A stretch of DNA of 64,000 nucleotides from Bin87 sp965262485 (GCA_965262485.1 OZ253540.1:3472001-3536000); one strand, 5' to 3'; shown: positions 1 to 8,958, counted from the first letter of the stretch. The notes: generated from the sequence alone by a model not told the origin. Made by a program: numbers and translations.

Positions 1-1194
1 GTATTGGATTCGCAAATTGCTTGGTATGCACCCACTCAATTGGTTCGATTCGAGGCCCAGTTCAAGTAGTCGGGCGAGGCTGCCCAATTCGGTGGGGATT
101 TCGCCGCTGAGATAGTTATCGTCGAGTTTCAAACTCTGCACTTTGGCCAGATTACCCAATTCCGCTGGTATTGGCCCATTCAGCTGGTTCGAGACGATGT
201 TGAGTTCCTCCAGGTTGCCGAGGCGTCCCAGGTCCGGTGGTATCCTGCCGCTCAATCCGTTTCCGTCGAGATCCATGAGCCGCAGGTTGACCAGGTCTCC
301 CAACTCTGCGGGTATCTCACCGGTCAATTTGCTGTGGATGATGTACAGCTCTTCCAGGTTGGTGAGGTTGCCCAACTCCGGGGGTATCTCCCCGCGCAGA
401 TGATTGTGGCCCAGGTTCAACTCCCTCAGGTTGGCCAGATTGCCCAACTCCGACGGTATCGAGCCGCTCAACAGGTTGACGTAAAGGTCCAGCTTTTCCA
501 GGGTAGCAAGGCCACCCAGTTCCGGGGGTATCTCTCCAATCAACTTGTTTTTGCGGATGGTTAGTTCCTTCAGGTTGGCGAGGTTACCTAACTCCGGCGG
601 TATCTCGCCTCCCACGTCGTTGTAAATCAGTTTCAGCACTTCCAGGTTGGTCAGGTTGCCCAACTCGGGTGGTATCGTTCCGCCCAGCGACCGAACGTTC
701 ACGATGCGCAGGGTCACCAAGTTGGTGAGGTTGCCCAACTCCGGCGGTAGCTCTCCTATCAAGTTGTTTCCATCGAGGTTCAGTTCGATGACTCGGCCGT
801 TGGCGTCGGTGGTAACACCGTACCACTCGCCGATTTTTGCCGGACTCAACCAATTCTCGTTGTTGTTCCAGTTGGGGCCGCCGGTAGCCTCGTAAAGCGC
901 AACCAGCGCTTCCCGGTCCACATTGGCAGGTGTCACGGTCGGCGTGGCCGCCATCCCGCCGTCGGTTGGTATGGCGGTTGCCATTGGAGTCGGCGCAGTA
1001 GTCCGGGTCGGAGTCCGATCGGCCACCTCGGTTGGCGGCTGAGTGAGCGTATCGACAGACCCCGACGAGGCCGTCAGCTCCGGCGTTCCGGCAGGAACGG
1101 GCGTAGCGGTTGCCTCTATGGTTGGCGACTCTCCGGAGCAGGCGAACTGGGCCACGACGCCCAGAAAGAGGAAGCCGTACAATATTTTTGACAT
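1..1194 (-). CDS. Leucine-rich-repeat lipoprotein, cut by the window edge
   Basis: The frame is open from the ATG at 1194 to the window edge, so 398 residues are present and the C-terminus is missing. Seen: residues 1-19 form a hydrophobic leader ending in QFAC, a weak lipobox that would anchor Cys19. A Thr/Pro/Ala-rich linker follows to about residue 100, then the cap ALYEATGGPNW and about ten repeats of some 24 residues with the pattern LGNLxNLxxLxLxxNxLxG.IPxE. Known: this plant-type LRR forms a curved binding surface, and such exported LRR proteins recur in Chloroflexota. Inferred: a surface-displayed binding protein; ligand unknown. A second long frame on the same strand (584-1282) lacks repeats and is a shadow. 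Confidence 0.85.
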   Translation of the reverse strand, partial: MSKILYGFLFLGVVAQFACSGESPTIEATATPVPAGTPELTASSGSVDTLTQPPTEVADRTPTRTTAPTPMATAIPTDGGMAATPTVTPANVDREALVALYEATGGPNWNNNENWLSPAKIGEWYGVTTDANGRVIELNLDGNNLIGELPPELGNLTNLVTLRIVNVRSLGGTIPPELGNLTNLEVLKLIYNDVGGEIPPELGNLANLKELTIRKNKLIGEIPPELGGLATLEKLDLYVNLLSGSIPSELGNLANLRELNLGHNHLRGEIPPELGNLTNLEELYIIHSKLTGEIPAELGDLVNLRLMDLDGNGLSGRIPPDLGRLGNLEELNIVSNQLNGPIPAELGNLAKVQSLKLDDNYLSGEIPTELGSLARLLELGLESNQLSGCIPSNLRIQY

Positions 1195-1491
1195 GGAAAC
1201 CGTATTGCTCCTGTCCTGAGAATAGACGGGGCACCACTTTACCCGGTGTCCCGGCACACCTGACCTTGATTTGGTTTAGCAATCTGTCGCTCTTTTCGCC
1301 ATCGCGTTTTCTTCACTCTGGCGGCGCATTCAGTGTATCCACATTGGCATGTTGACCCCAAGGCAGCAGGAAGGGGTATAATTTTCGCCAACCGATGCAA
1401 AAATCCCATTTGCCATAACGCTCAGTCCCGATGTCTAATCGAGGAAAAGGGCAAAATGAGTTGCCTCACAAACATTGAAGAGGAGATAGAT

Positions 1492-2046
1492 ATGTCAGCG
1501 AAAGTCAATGGCCTCGGTCATATTGGTTTCTACGTTTATGACCTGGATCTGATGAAAGACTTCTACGCGAATTTCATGGGCATGACGCTGACCAAGGTCG
1601 GTCCGCTCGGGGCGTTTTTCAGTGCGGACCCGGAAGCCGTCGACCACGAGATAGCGCTGATTAACGGACGGCCTTCGCTGGAAGACCCGCATTGGATCCA
1701 GCAGATTTCAATGCGCGTAGACTCCCTCGATGATCTGCGTGACTTCAAGCGTCGCATCCAGGCCCACGGGTACCAGCTGGACCGCATCGTGACTCATGCG
1801 AGCGCTATCGGTTGCTACTTCCGCGATCCGGAGAACAACCCCACCGAGGTGTTCTGGCTGACCGGCTATCAGTCGTGGGCCCAGATCGGCATCCCAATCG
1901 ACATTGACCAGTCGGACCAGGAGGTTATGGCAGAAGTGCTTCGGTCCTGGGAGACGGTACAACACGTCGAAATGGGCGAGGTACCCAGCCCGGAAACGCT
2001 CAACGCCATCCGCGAGCTGAACTCGGCTGCGGTCGCCCTTCGGTAG
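1492..2046 (+). CDS. VOC-superfamily (glyoxalase/extradiol dioxygenase-like) protein
   Basis: The protein has 184 residues from the ATG at 1492, chosen because GAGGAG lies 8 bases upstream and the vicinal-oxygen-chelate fold starts right after it; an upstream in-frame start adds non-domain sequence. Seen: GHIGFYVYDL opens the first beta-alpha-beta module, DHEIALI and PHWIQQISMRV follow, and NPTEVFWLTG supplies the C-terminal Glu. These fit the His-His-Glu metal triad of type I extradiol dioxygenases and related VOC enzymes. It is a short single-domain-pair protein. Neighbours: convergent with the flavin oxidoreductase ending at 2133. Inferred: ring-cleavage or isomerase/lyase activity on a small aromatic or oxo compound; substrate not predictable. 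Confidence 0.8.
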   Translation: MSAKVNGLGHIGFYVYDLDLMKDFYANFMGMTLTKVGPLGAFFSADPEAVDHEIALINGRPSLEDPHWIQQISMRVDSLDDLRDFKRRIQAHGYQLDRIVTHASAIGCYFRDPENNPTEVFWLTGYQSWAQIGIPIDIDQSDQEVMAEVLRSWETVQHVEMGEVPSPETLNAIRELNSAAVALR

Positions 2047-2132
2047 CGACGGCGCCCCGCTGAACGCGGTTCAGGATTTCGATAACGCGATTCAGTCAAC
2101 CTGCCACGGGTCCGGTTGCCCAACGGGCTGGC

Positions 2133-3266
2133 TCACGCCAGGGATTTGGGATTGATTGGAGTGGGCATGGCCTGCACTTCCGGCAGGACTTTCTCGGCGA
2201 AGAGTCTGAGGCTTTTTTCGGCCTTATCCCTCGGCATCCCCCCGTAAAACATGTGGATCACGATCTTTTCAAGACTGATGGTTCCCTGCAGCGTTCTGAT
2301 CTTCTCGATGATCTCGTCCGGCGTACCGATGGGTTGGGTAGCACGCCGAGCGGCGAAGCTGGCATCCGCGGTACCGACGTCGGCATTCTGGCGTATGAGG
2401 TATTCCTCGTAGCCGTGTATGCCTTCATAGCCTGGATTGTTCCATTCGAAGTAGTGGCGCTGGGCCGCGGTGAGTTGGTTGTGGAAGTAGGTCCACCCCT
2501 CTTCGGCTTCCGCCGCGGTCTCGGCGCAGTACATCCACAGTAGAGTGGTGGGCTGGTCAGGCGGAAGGCCAAGTTCATTCCGAATCTTGTTGAACCTTCG
2601 CACCTTGTCGGTCATCTCGCCAACATCGTCGCCGGCAACAAACATCTGCCCCAGACCGTTTTCGGCGGCCATCCTTGCTGACGCCTCGGTGGTGAACGCC
2701 ACCTTGATGTTCTTGGTCAGTTCACCCTTGTGGCGTGCCTGGGGCCGGATACTGGTCGGTGGAATATCGTACACCTCGCCCTGGAACTCGAAGCGCTCCG
2801 CGCCGTCAGCGGCCCTGATAGCATTGATCACATCGTAGAAATACTTGTGCGACTGTTCTATCGGGTAGCCCAGCGAAGCATATTCGTGCGGCGCGATTCC
2901 ACGGCCGATCCCCAGATGCAGGCGCCGGCCCTTCAGCAAAATGTCGAGCATGGAGATCTCAGACGCCAGCCGGACCGGATTCCACCACGGCGCCACGATG
3001 ACCGCCGTACCCACATCGACCCGACTGGTGCGGCCCGCCCAATATGCCAGGTATTGCAATGGGTTGGGCTGCATCGAGTAGGCAGAACCGTAGTGTTCGG
3101 TAGCCCAGATTGAATCGAACCCCAACGGCTCGACCAGTTCCCCCATATAGAGAGTGTCGTCCATATTTCTGGCGTCCGATACCGTCGGCGGGCGGTCATA
3201 ATCTCCCTCCATCAGACGGTCCCAGTCACCTTGATTGTAACCGGTGACCATCACTCCACAGTGCAT
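2133..3266 (-). CDS. Luciferase-like (LLM class) flavin-dependent oxidoreductase A
   Basis: The protein has 377 residues from the ATG at 3266, with AAGGAGGA upstream at good spacing. Seen: the luciferase-like barrel signatures FDSIWATEHYG, VDVGTAVIVAPWWNPVR, EISMLDILLKGR and LHLGIGRGIAPHEY, and a C-terminal SLEKIVIHMFYGGMP near GTPDEIIEKI. Known: the family uses reduced FMN or F420 for monooxygenation or dehydrogenation in the cytoplasm; the GTPDE segment near the C-terminus is common in the monooxygenase branch. It is one of four paralogs in the window (also 3634, 10048 and 40228), all differing clearly in sequence. Substrate unknown. Partner flavin reductase: none seen nearby. Confidence 0.88.
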   Translation of the reverse strand: MHCGVMVTGYNQGDWDRLMEGDYDRPPTVSDARNMDDTLYMGELVEPLGFDSIWATEHYGSAYSMQPNPLQYLAYWAGRTSRVDVGTAVIVAPWWNPVRLASEISMLDILLKGRRLHLGIGRGIAPHEYASLGYPIEQSHKYFYDVINAIRAADGAERFEFQGEVYDIPPTSIRPQARHKGELTKNIKVAFTTEASARMAAENGLGQMFVAGDDVGEMTDKVRRFNKIRNELGLPPDQPTTLLWMYCAETAAEAEEGWTYFHNQLTAAQRHYFEWNNPGYEGIHGYEEYLIRQNADVGTADASFAARRATQPIGTPDEIIEKIRTLQGTISLEKIVIHMFYGGMPRDKAEKSLRLFAEKVLPEVQAMPTPINPKSLA

Positions 3267-3473
3267 TGGCGTGTTCCTCCTTCAGGTTCGCCTACGAGGT
3301 CCAGGCACGGTTTATCCATCAATACGGCAATTTGCCGTGTCAGTATAACTGTTCCCCCGGGCTGATAGCGGGAATCGGCAGCCAAGATAACACCGCGCTG
3401 ATCGCCCCGTGGAAGCCGGCTATGTATAATGCCCCCGACGCCCAAAGCGTGAATAGACGCTCGCCGGGAGCAT

Positions 3474-3616
3474 CAGGGCCTTTTCAAAGTTGTGGAAATT
3501 AACCACCCGCTCGTCCTGATCCTGTCGAAGGACGGTCGCCGATGGTTCGACAAGCTCACCATGAGCGGGTGTTAAGGGACCTTGAGCGGAGGTCGGAGGA
3601 CTTTGAAAAGGCCCTG
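3474..3616. mobile_element. MITE-like element with 17-bp CAGGG terminal inverted repeats
   Basis: The 143-bp segment has perfect 17-bp inverted ends: CAGGGCCTTTTCAAAGT at 3474-3490 and its complement at 3600-3616. The flanks cgggagcat (3465-3473) and cgggagaat (3617-3625) look like a 9-bp target duplication with one mismatch. Inside is a second imperfect inverted repeat (CCCGCTC at 3506-3512 with GAGCGGG at 3563-3569; TGTCGAA with TTCGACA). No coding capacity. CAGGG ends and 8-10-bp duplications are as in the ISAs1 family, copies of which occur elsewhere in the window, so mobilisation by ISAs1-type transposase is inferred. It ends 17 bp before the start of the next gene. Confidence 0.7.
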
Positions 3617-3633
3617 CGGGAGAATCGAACGAC

Positions 3634-4596
3634 ATGGCGCTTGTGAATAACTTCGGGGTCTTGCTACCCACCAGGGGTGTGCTGGTGTACGCCGATAGCG
3701 GCGGCCCCAGGGTGGAACTGACGTGGCAGATGGCCGAGACTGCGGAGCGGGCTGGCTATGACTCGGTGTGGGTTGGCGACAGCATCACCTCCAAGCCCCG
3801 CCTGGAGCCCCTGACGGCCATGGCCGCTATCGCCGCCCGCACCAACCGGGTCAAGGTTGGGACCGCCGTCCTCCTCAACGCCCTGCGCCATCCCGTCCAC
3901 CTGGCCCACGCCGCAGCCACCATCGACAACATCTCCGGCGGGCGCACCGTCCTGGGACTGGGCGCAGGTCGCAGCAACAACCGGATGTTCGTCGATGAAC
4001 ACAGCGCCGTCGGCGTTCCGATCATGGAACGGGCCTCCCGAATGGAGGAGAGCATCCGCGTAATGCGCGCGCTATGGACTGGAGACCCAGTCAGCAACTC
4101 AGGGGAGTTCTATCCACTCCAGGATGTCGTGCTGGAACCCCGACCCGTCCAGCCGTCCATTCCCCTCTGGATTTCCAGTAACTGGGTGCGCCGCGGCCTG
4201 GCCAGGGTCGCCGAGCTGGGCGATGCCTGGATAACCAACGTTCCGTCGGTGGACCTGTTCGACCGCTGTTGGGAAAGGATCGAACAATGCGCTGTGGAAA
4301 TGGGCCGCGACCCGGCGGGCATAGGCCGCTGCCTGTATATCTCGGTCAATCTGAATGATGACACTAACGCCGCCCTGGCCGAGGGAGATCAATTCATGCG
4401 GGCGTACTACAGCGTCCCCTACGACGTCATCAGTAAACAATTGCTGTGCGTGTTCGGACCGCCCCGGAAGTGCATCGACGCGATAGAGGCGTACCAAGAA
4501 CGGGGGGCTGATTACTTCATCGTCAGGTTCGCTTCTCCGGACCAAATGGGTCAGATGGCGCGGTTCACCGAGGAAGTTCTCCCCCTCGTCACCTGA
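3634..4596 (+). CDS. Luciferase-like flavin-dependent oxidoreductase B
   Basis: The protein has 320 residues. Seen: YDSVWVGDSI near residue 50, VKVGTAVLLNALRHPVH, IDNISGGRTVLGLGAGRS, a SGEFYPLQDVVLEPRP stretch and a C-terminal FGPPRKCIDAIEAY followed by GADYFIVRF. This order is that of short LLM-class enzymes, many of which are F420-dependent. Start: ATG at 3634 with GGGAG 11 bases upstream, contributed by the duplicated flank of the MITE at 3474-3616. Inferred: cytoplasmic oxidoreductase on an unknown organic substrate; whether FMN or F420 is used cannot be told. The promoter or leader has probably been remodelled by the MITE. Confidence 0.87.
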   Translation: MALVNNFGVLLPTRGVLVYADSGGPRVELTWQMAETAERAGYDSVWVGDSITSKPRLEPLTAMAAIAARTNRVKVGTAVLLNALRHPVHLAHAAATIDNISGGRTVLGLGAGRSNNRMFVDEHSAVGVPIMERASRMEESIRVMRALWTGDPVSNSGEFYPLQDVVLEPRPVQPSIPLWISSNWVRRGLARVAELGDAWITNVPSVDLFDRCWERIEQCAVEMGRDPAGIGRCLYISVNLNDDTNAALAEGDQFMRAYYSVPYDVISKQLLCVFGPPRKCIDAIEAYQERGADYFIVRFASPDQMGQMARFTEEVLPLVT

Positions 4597-4739
4597 AGTC
4601 CGGGGGTTACAGACGCTACGTTGAAAGTATCTCGCAACCTCGGTCAGCCGACTGCCTCCGCCTCCCTTCAAGTGGGATTAACAGAGATTTCCCCAAGTGC
4701 AGTCAGGTGAGCGTAGGTTTGATACAGTCTGTTAGAGCC

Positions 4740-4904
4740 TGTTGACAATTAGCAAACCAGCCCGTCACTCCTGCGAAAGAACGTCACCCCGTACTTGATA
4801 CGGGGCAGGAGTCCAGAGAGGGTATGATGAAAGAATCAGGACCGTGATTGACGACTGCGGCTACTGGATTCCCGCTTTCGCGGGAATGACGGTATTTGTC
4901 AACA
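4740..4904. mobile_element. MITE-like element with TGTTGACAA ends carrying REP palindromes
   Basis: TGTTGACAA at 4740-4748 and TTGTCAACA at 4896-4904 bracket 165 bp. Inside are a CCCCGTACTTGATACGGGG palindrome (4787-4805) and a GGATTCCCGCTTTCGCGGG palindrome (around 4866-4884). A related element lies at 6118-6267. No open frame of note and no clear target duplication, so this is inferred from end symmetry and repetition only. It fills most of the 358-bp gap before the gene at 4956. Confidence 0.55.
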
Positions 4905-4955
4905 CACCCCTTGTTCAACACCCTGCCGGAAGACGGTCTCAAAAGGAGATGACCT

Positions 4956-5738
4956 ATGATTTTCTGCCGATTTCAATTAGACCAAAAGACGAGTTTTGGC
5001 ATCGTGGAAGGAAACAACGTGACCGAGGTGTGGGGCAACCCGTTGGAGGACTATGCCGTCACCAACCATTCTTATGCCCTGGAACAGGTGAAGCTGCTGG
5101 CGCCCATCAAGCCGCCGATGCTGTACGCCGCCGGCCCCAACTACCGGGGACACGTGGAAGGTATGGCGGCGCGCCGAGGAGCCCCTCCCGTATATCCAGA
5201 CCGCCCTTCGCCCAACTATCGATCAGTCCACGCTATCATCGGGACGGAAGAAAACATTGTCGTTCCTGCCGATTGCTCCGGCGCGGTCCAGCCGGAAGGC
5301 CAACTGGCGGTGGTTATTGGCAAAACAGCCCGTAACGTGCCGGTAAACGAAGCCCTGGACTACGTCTTCGGTTACGCCATAGGCAACGATATCAGCCAGC
5401 GGCCCTGGCAGCAGGCCGACCGCACTATGTTCCGGGGCAAAAATTGCGATACCTGGAAGCCCATGGGCCCCTGGATCGTCACCGATCTGGACCCCAGGGG
5501 GTTCCGCATCATCGTGCGCCACAACGGCCAAGTGTGGGAGGACTTCTCGTCGGCCGACCAGATCTGGGACACCGCCACCTGGATTCACGAACTCAGCAAT
5601 TACGCAACTCTGTACCCCGGCGACGTCCTGTGGATGGGGACGCAGGGAGCCGACGGCGACATGTTTCCCGGCGACACCATCGAGGTGGAGATCAGCGGTA
5701 TCGGCACACTGAGGAACTACGTCGTGGCGGAGGAATAG
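4956..5738 (+). CDS. Fumarylacetoacetate hydrolase family protein with an altered metal site
   Basis: The protein has 260 residues from an ATG with AAGGAG 7 bases upstream. Seen: GPNYRGHVE (His66 at the catalytic position), QPEGQLAVVIGK (Glu114, Gln116), GYAIGNDISQRPWQ (Asp145), RGKNCDTWKPMGPW (Lys162) and a C-terminal PGDTIEVEISGIGTLRN. Known: FAH-fold hydrolases, decarboxylases and hydratases bind Mg or Mn through Glu-x-Glu and a distant Asp. Here the second Glu of Glu-x-Glu is Gln, and the usual S-A-R-D after the Asp reads S-Q-R-P. Inferred: either weakened metal binding or a divergent activity in cleavage of oxo-acids from ring degradation. It stands alone between repeat-rich gaps. Confidence 0.85.
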   Translation: MIFCRFQLDQKTSFGIVEGNNVTEVWGNPLEDYAVTNHSYALEQVKLLAPIKPPMLYAAGPNYRGHVEGMAARRGAPPVYPDRPSPNYRSVHAIIGTEENIVVPADCSGAVQPEGQLAVVIGKTARNVPVNEALDYVFGYAIGNDISQRPWQQADRTMFRGKNCDTWKPMGPWIVTDLDPRGFRIIVRHNGQVWEDFSSADQIWDTATWIHELSNYATLYPGDVLWMGTQGADGDMFPGDTIEVEISGIGTLRNYVVAEE

Positions 5739-6117
5739 GTCAACCGCCGTTCTCTATCCTCACCCCGTCAGATAACCCTGACCCATTTACATATCCCTCA
5801 CCCCCGGCCCCTCTCCCGGAGGGCGAGGGGAACTGCCATTTTACATCGATGGACAGGATTCGGAGGGTGAGGGCCACAAAGTGGGTACGCGTGAGTATCT
5901 ATCCGCGGTAGCCAGCGGGGCGAGTGGCAAAACCCCCAAGTCGCCTTAACCTGTTAGAGCATATCCTAATAACCCCTTTTTCGTGCGGGTGTTACCCGTT
6001 ATTAGGATAGGCTGTTAGTGGTTGATTCAAACTTGAGTAATTCTTTGCCGACCCGCCCTCCCCCTAACTCTCCGGCAGTAGAAGAGGGAATCACGGACGC
6101 CATCCGCGTTTAGGTTC
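5739..6117. other. Intergenic stretch with a 12-bp inverted repeat
   Basis: No gene is seen. The only clear structure is TATCCTAATAAC at 5962-5973 paired perfectly with GTTATTAGGATA at 5998-6009, enclosing 24 nt. There is no T-run after it, so it is not a standard intrinsic terminator; it could be a protein-binding site or the end of a decayed mobile element. Confidence 0.5.
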
Positions 6118-6267
6118 TGTTGACATTTCTAGTCATTCCCGCGAAAGCGGGAATCCAAGCGCTTTGGAAAGCAGACATCGTTCGCATTCAGGGTACTCTG
6201 GATTCCCGCTTTCGCGGGAATGACGAACTGGGGTTAGCGAAATCGCCTTATACCTCAAATGTCAACA
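6118..6267. mobile_element. MITE-like element with TGTTGACATTT ends
   Basis: TGTTGACATTT (6118-6128) and AAATGTCAACA (6257-6267) are perfect 11-bp inverted ends around 150 bp. Two copies of the palindrome ATTCCCGC/GCGGGAAT occur inside, the same palindrome as in the element at 4740-4904. It lies just after the stop of the GMC oxidoreductase. Mobility is inferred from the shared ends only. Confidence 0.55.
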
Positions 6268-6271
6268 CGGC

Positions 6272-7825
6272 CTAGTTCCCCGCCTTGATGAAGTCGGCGA
6301 CGCGCTCGGCAATCATCATCGTGGTGACGTTGGTGTTGGCGCGCACTACGTCGGGCATTATCGAGGCGTCGGCGACGCGGAGGCCGGAGACGCCGCGCAC
6401 CCGCAACTGCCGGTCAACGACGGCCATTGGGTCGCTGTCCGGCCCCATCTTGCAGGTGCCGGAGATGTGGTATGAGGTGCTGATGTTGCGGCGCAGCCAA
6501 CCGTCCAGCGCCTCGTCGGTCTCCAGGTCGGCGGGCGTGGGAGCGGTTATCTCTGCGATGATGCCGGCGTAGGCGCTGTGTTGCAGCAGCGACACGCAGA
6601 GGCGTGCGCTCTCCCGCAACCGCTCCCGGTCCCAGTCGTCTTCCAGGTAGCGGTAGTCCATGCTGGGCGGCGTGTGGGGATCGGCGGACACCAGCCGCAA
6701 CTCGCCCTGTCCCGCCGCCAGGTACAGGCCGCAGTTGACGGTGTGGGTGGGGTTTTGGCCGGCCCGCAACACTGTGTTGAGCGACGCGGGCGAGATTATC
6801 ATATCGTGGGGCGTGGACGAACCGGTGGCGGTGTAGCGCAAGCGCAACGCCCGCATGGCGTCGGGGTCTTCGGGTGTGCCTTCCCTGACGCTGAAACGCA
6901 CCGAAACGTTGGGGTGATCGCGCATGTTCTGTCCCACGCCGGGCAGTTCCACCGCCACCCGGATGCCCTGCGCCGCCAACTGTTCGGCGGGGCCGAGGCC
7001 CGACAGCATCAGCAGGTGCGGCGAGGCCACCGCGCCGGCGCAGAGGATGATTTCGTCGCCTTCGACCACGAAACTGTCACTGCCGCTCTCCACCGCGACG
7101 CCGACCGCCCGTTTGCCTTCCGGCCCGTCTTCCATCACCACTCGGTTGGCCTGGACGTTGGGTCGGATGGTGAGGTTCAGCCGGTGGCGCACCGGGTCAA
7201 TGTAGGCCAGGGCCATGCTCATCCGCACGCCGTTGATGTTGTTCTCGGCCCGCTGGCTGACGCCGGTGGCCTCCGGGTGGTTCACGTCGGGATGGTAGGG
7301 GTATCCGGCGGCAGTGGCGGCCTGGAAAAAGGCTTCCTGCACCACCGGCCAGGTCTCGCGCGGGTGATGCCGCACTGGAACCGGCCCGTCGGTGCCGTGG
7401 AAGTCGTCGTGAAAGTCGGCGTCGTTTTCCAGCTTGCGGAAGTAGGGCAAACACTCCAGGTACTCCCAGCCTTCGTTGCCCAAGGAAGCCCAGGTGTCGT
7501 AGTCCTCGGGAGCGCCGCGGATGAAAGTCTGGCCGTTGATGGCGCTGGAGCCGCCCAGCACCTTGCCGCGCGGCACCGGCATCGGCTCCGCCTGCTCCGG
7601 CGTGGCCTTGCCGGTGAAGGACCAGTTATAGGGCGATCCGGCGGCGCGGGCCTCCAGATTCACCGTTCCCCAGCCCAGCTTGAGCATATCGGGCAATTGA
7701 GCGAAGTCGGGAAAGTCGGGGCCGGCTTCCAGCAGAAGCACCGAGCGCGCCGGATCCTCAGACAGCCGCGCCGCCACGATGCACCCGGCCGTGCCGCCGC
7801 CGACAACTATGTGGTCGTACTTCAT
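6272..7825 (-). CDS. GMC-family FAD-dependent oxidoreductase (choline dehydrogenase-like)
   Basis: The protein has 517 residues from the ATG at 7825, with GGGAG upstream. Seen: the FAD-binding start VVGGGTAGCIVAARLSED with LLLEAGPD, the GMC signature GKVLGGSSAINGQTFIRG, GAVASPHLLMLSGLGP, and the C-terminal active site YHISGTCKMG followed by NTNVTTMMIAERVADF. His in YHISGT and Asn in NTNVT are the usual catalytic pair. Known: these enzymes oxidise primary or secondary alcohols to carbonyls with FAD. It is the last gene of a minus-strand cluster starting at 11112, 131 bp after the amidohydrolase. Inferred: alcohol oxidation step in a shared catabolic route. Length is normal for the family. Confidence 0.92.
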   Translation of the reverse strand: MKYDHIVVGGGTAGCIVAARLSEDPARSVLLLEAGPDFPDFAQLPDMLKLGWGTVNLEARAAGSPYNWSFTGKATPEQAEPMPVPRGKVLGGSSAINGQTFIRGAPEDYDTWASLGNEGWEYLECLPYFRKLENDADFHDDFHGTDGPVPVRHHPRETWPVVQEAFFQAATAAGYPYHPDVNHPEATGVSQRAENNINGVRMSMALAYIDPVRHRLNLTIRPNVQANRVVMEDGPEGKRAVGVAVESGSDSFVVEGDEIILCAGAVASPHLLMLSGLGPAEQLAAQGIRVAVELPGVGQNMRDHPNVSVRFSVREGTPEDPDAMRALRLRYTATGSSTPHDMIISPASLNTVLRAGQNPTHTVNCGLYLAAGQGELRLVSADPHTPPSMDYRYLEDDWDRERLRESARLCVSLLQHSAYAGIIAEITAPTPADLETDEALDGWLRRNISTSYHISGTCKMGPDSDPMAVVDRQLRVRGVSGLRVADASIMPDVVRANTNVTTMMIAERVADFIKAGN

Positions 7826-7956
7826 GGGGATATCTCCCTCCGTCGGTTTGCGCCATTGTACACGGTATGCGCTAACGCCCCAGCTAATTCCCGGCTACGC
7901 AAGAACCCAGACTCGAATGGGACGATTCGTGGCTGAGCTGAACCGGAAGCAGTCGC

Positions 7957-8958
7957 CTAAATCCCCAACAGCTGCTCCAGATTTCGGTGACTGATCTTTT
8001 CCTTTTCCTCTTGGGAAAGGCTTTGCAGGCCATCCAACCAACCGCCTGGAGACGGGTCCCATTCGACGAAAGGCCAATCGCTGCCCATCACCACACGGTC
8101 GGCGCCCACCGCGTCGATGAGGAATCTCAACGCGGGTTCGCTGCTGGTGAGGAAGTCGTAGTAGAGCTGCCTTTGATAGGTGCTGGGCGGCCTGGCGATA
8201 TTGGCCCGGGCTTCCGGGCGCACCAACCAGCCGTGATCCATCCGGCCCATACCGAAGCAGGCCGGGCCGCCGCCGTGTGCGATACATGCCTTCAGGTTAG
8301 GACACTCCTCCAAAATTCCCCCAAAGATCAGCGTCGCCACCACCAGGGCGTCCTCCAGCGGCACGCCCACGCTGTTGGGCAGCGAATACCTGCGCGTCCG
8401 TTCCAGCGCTACGATGTTGGCCTGGGGCTGTGGGTGGAAGAATAGCAGGGCGCCCATCGCCTCGGCGGCTTTGAACAACGGCAGGAAACGCGGTTCGTCC
8501 CAATTCTCGGCGTTCACCACCGCGTCCAGCTCGGCGCCTTTCAATCCCAGCGCCTGCACCGCCCTCTCCAGTTCGTCGATGGATGCGGCGACGTCCTGGG
8601 CCGGCAGTGTTGCCATACCAGCAAACCTTTGGGGATGCTGCCGGACCAGCTCGGCAATGGCATCGTTGACTTCCCGAGCCATCTCCAGCGTCTGGACGGA
8701 ATCCCAACTGTAACCAAAGAAAGGGGTGTGGATAGACACCACCTGAAGGTCGGCGCCGCTGGCGTCCATGTCGGCCAACCGCTCTGCCGGCGTAAATCGA
8801 AGCTTGGGGCTGTTGATAACCACCCGGCGGCCGTTGGGATCGTCGAATCCAGGGCCGGTTCGGTCCGAATAAACCAGCCCGTACCAGTCCTCACCACGGG
8901 CCTCAGCGTTCACGACGCTGGGGGGAATGTAATGGGCGTGAACGTCTATCTTGCGCAA
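7957..8958 (-). CDS. Amidohydrolase family 2 (ACMSD-like) protein, copy 1
   Basis: The protein has 333 residues from a TTG at 8958, chosen because CCGGAGG lies 6 bases upstream and the product then starts RKIDVHAHY, matching its neighbour; the frame continues upstream to another TTG. Seen: the N-terminal His-x-His in DVHAHY, LLFFHPQPQ, the metal-ligand His in CIAHGGGPACFG, and the Asp in VMGSDWPF. Known: family members are decarboxylases or hydrolases with one divalent metal, such as aminocarboxymuconate semialdehyde decarboxylase. Only 39 bp separate it from copy 2, so the pair is probably one transcript. Inferred: ring-cleavage product decarboxylation or hydrolysis in step with the adjacent flavin and GMC oxidases. 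Confidence 0.88.
   Translation of the reverse strand: MRKIDVHAHYIPPSVVNAEARGEDWYGLVYSDRTGPGFDDPNGRRVVINSPKLRFTPAERLADMDASGADLQVVSIHTPFFGYSWDSVQTLEMAREVNDAIAELVRQHPQRFAGMATLPAQDVAASIDELERAVQALGLKGAELDAVVNAENWDEPRFLPLFKAAEAMGALLFFHPQPQANIVALERTRRYSLPNSVGVPLEDALVVATLIFGGILEECPNLKACIAHGGGPACFGMGRMDHGWLVRPEARANIARPPSTYQRQLYYDFLTSSEPALRFLIDAVGADRVVMGSDWPFVEWDPSPGGWLDGLQSLSQEEKEKISHRNLEQLLGI

Noticed and set aside
584..1282. 232-codon minus-strand frame rich in Arg/Gly
   Set aside because: It overlaps the LRR lipoprotein in another frame on the same strand; only the LRR frame has repeats and a signal peptide.
5962..6009. Intrinsic terminator of the FAH gene
   Set aside because: The stem is AT-rich with a 24-nt loop and no following T-run, and lies more than 200 bp from the stop codon.
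6578..7936. 452-codon plus-strand frame
   Set aside because: Antisense to the GMC oxidoreductase, whose motifs are complete; the plus frame has His/Val/Gly-rich shadow composition and no motifs.
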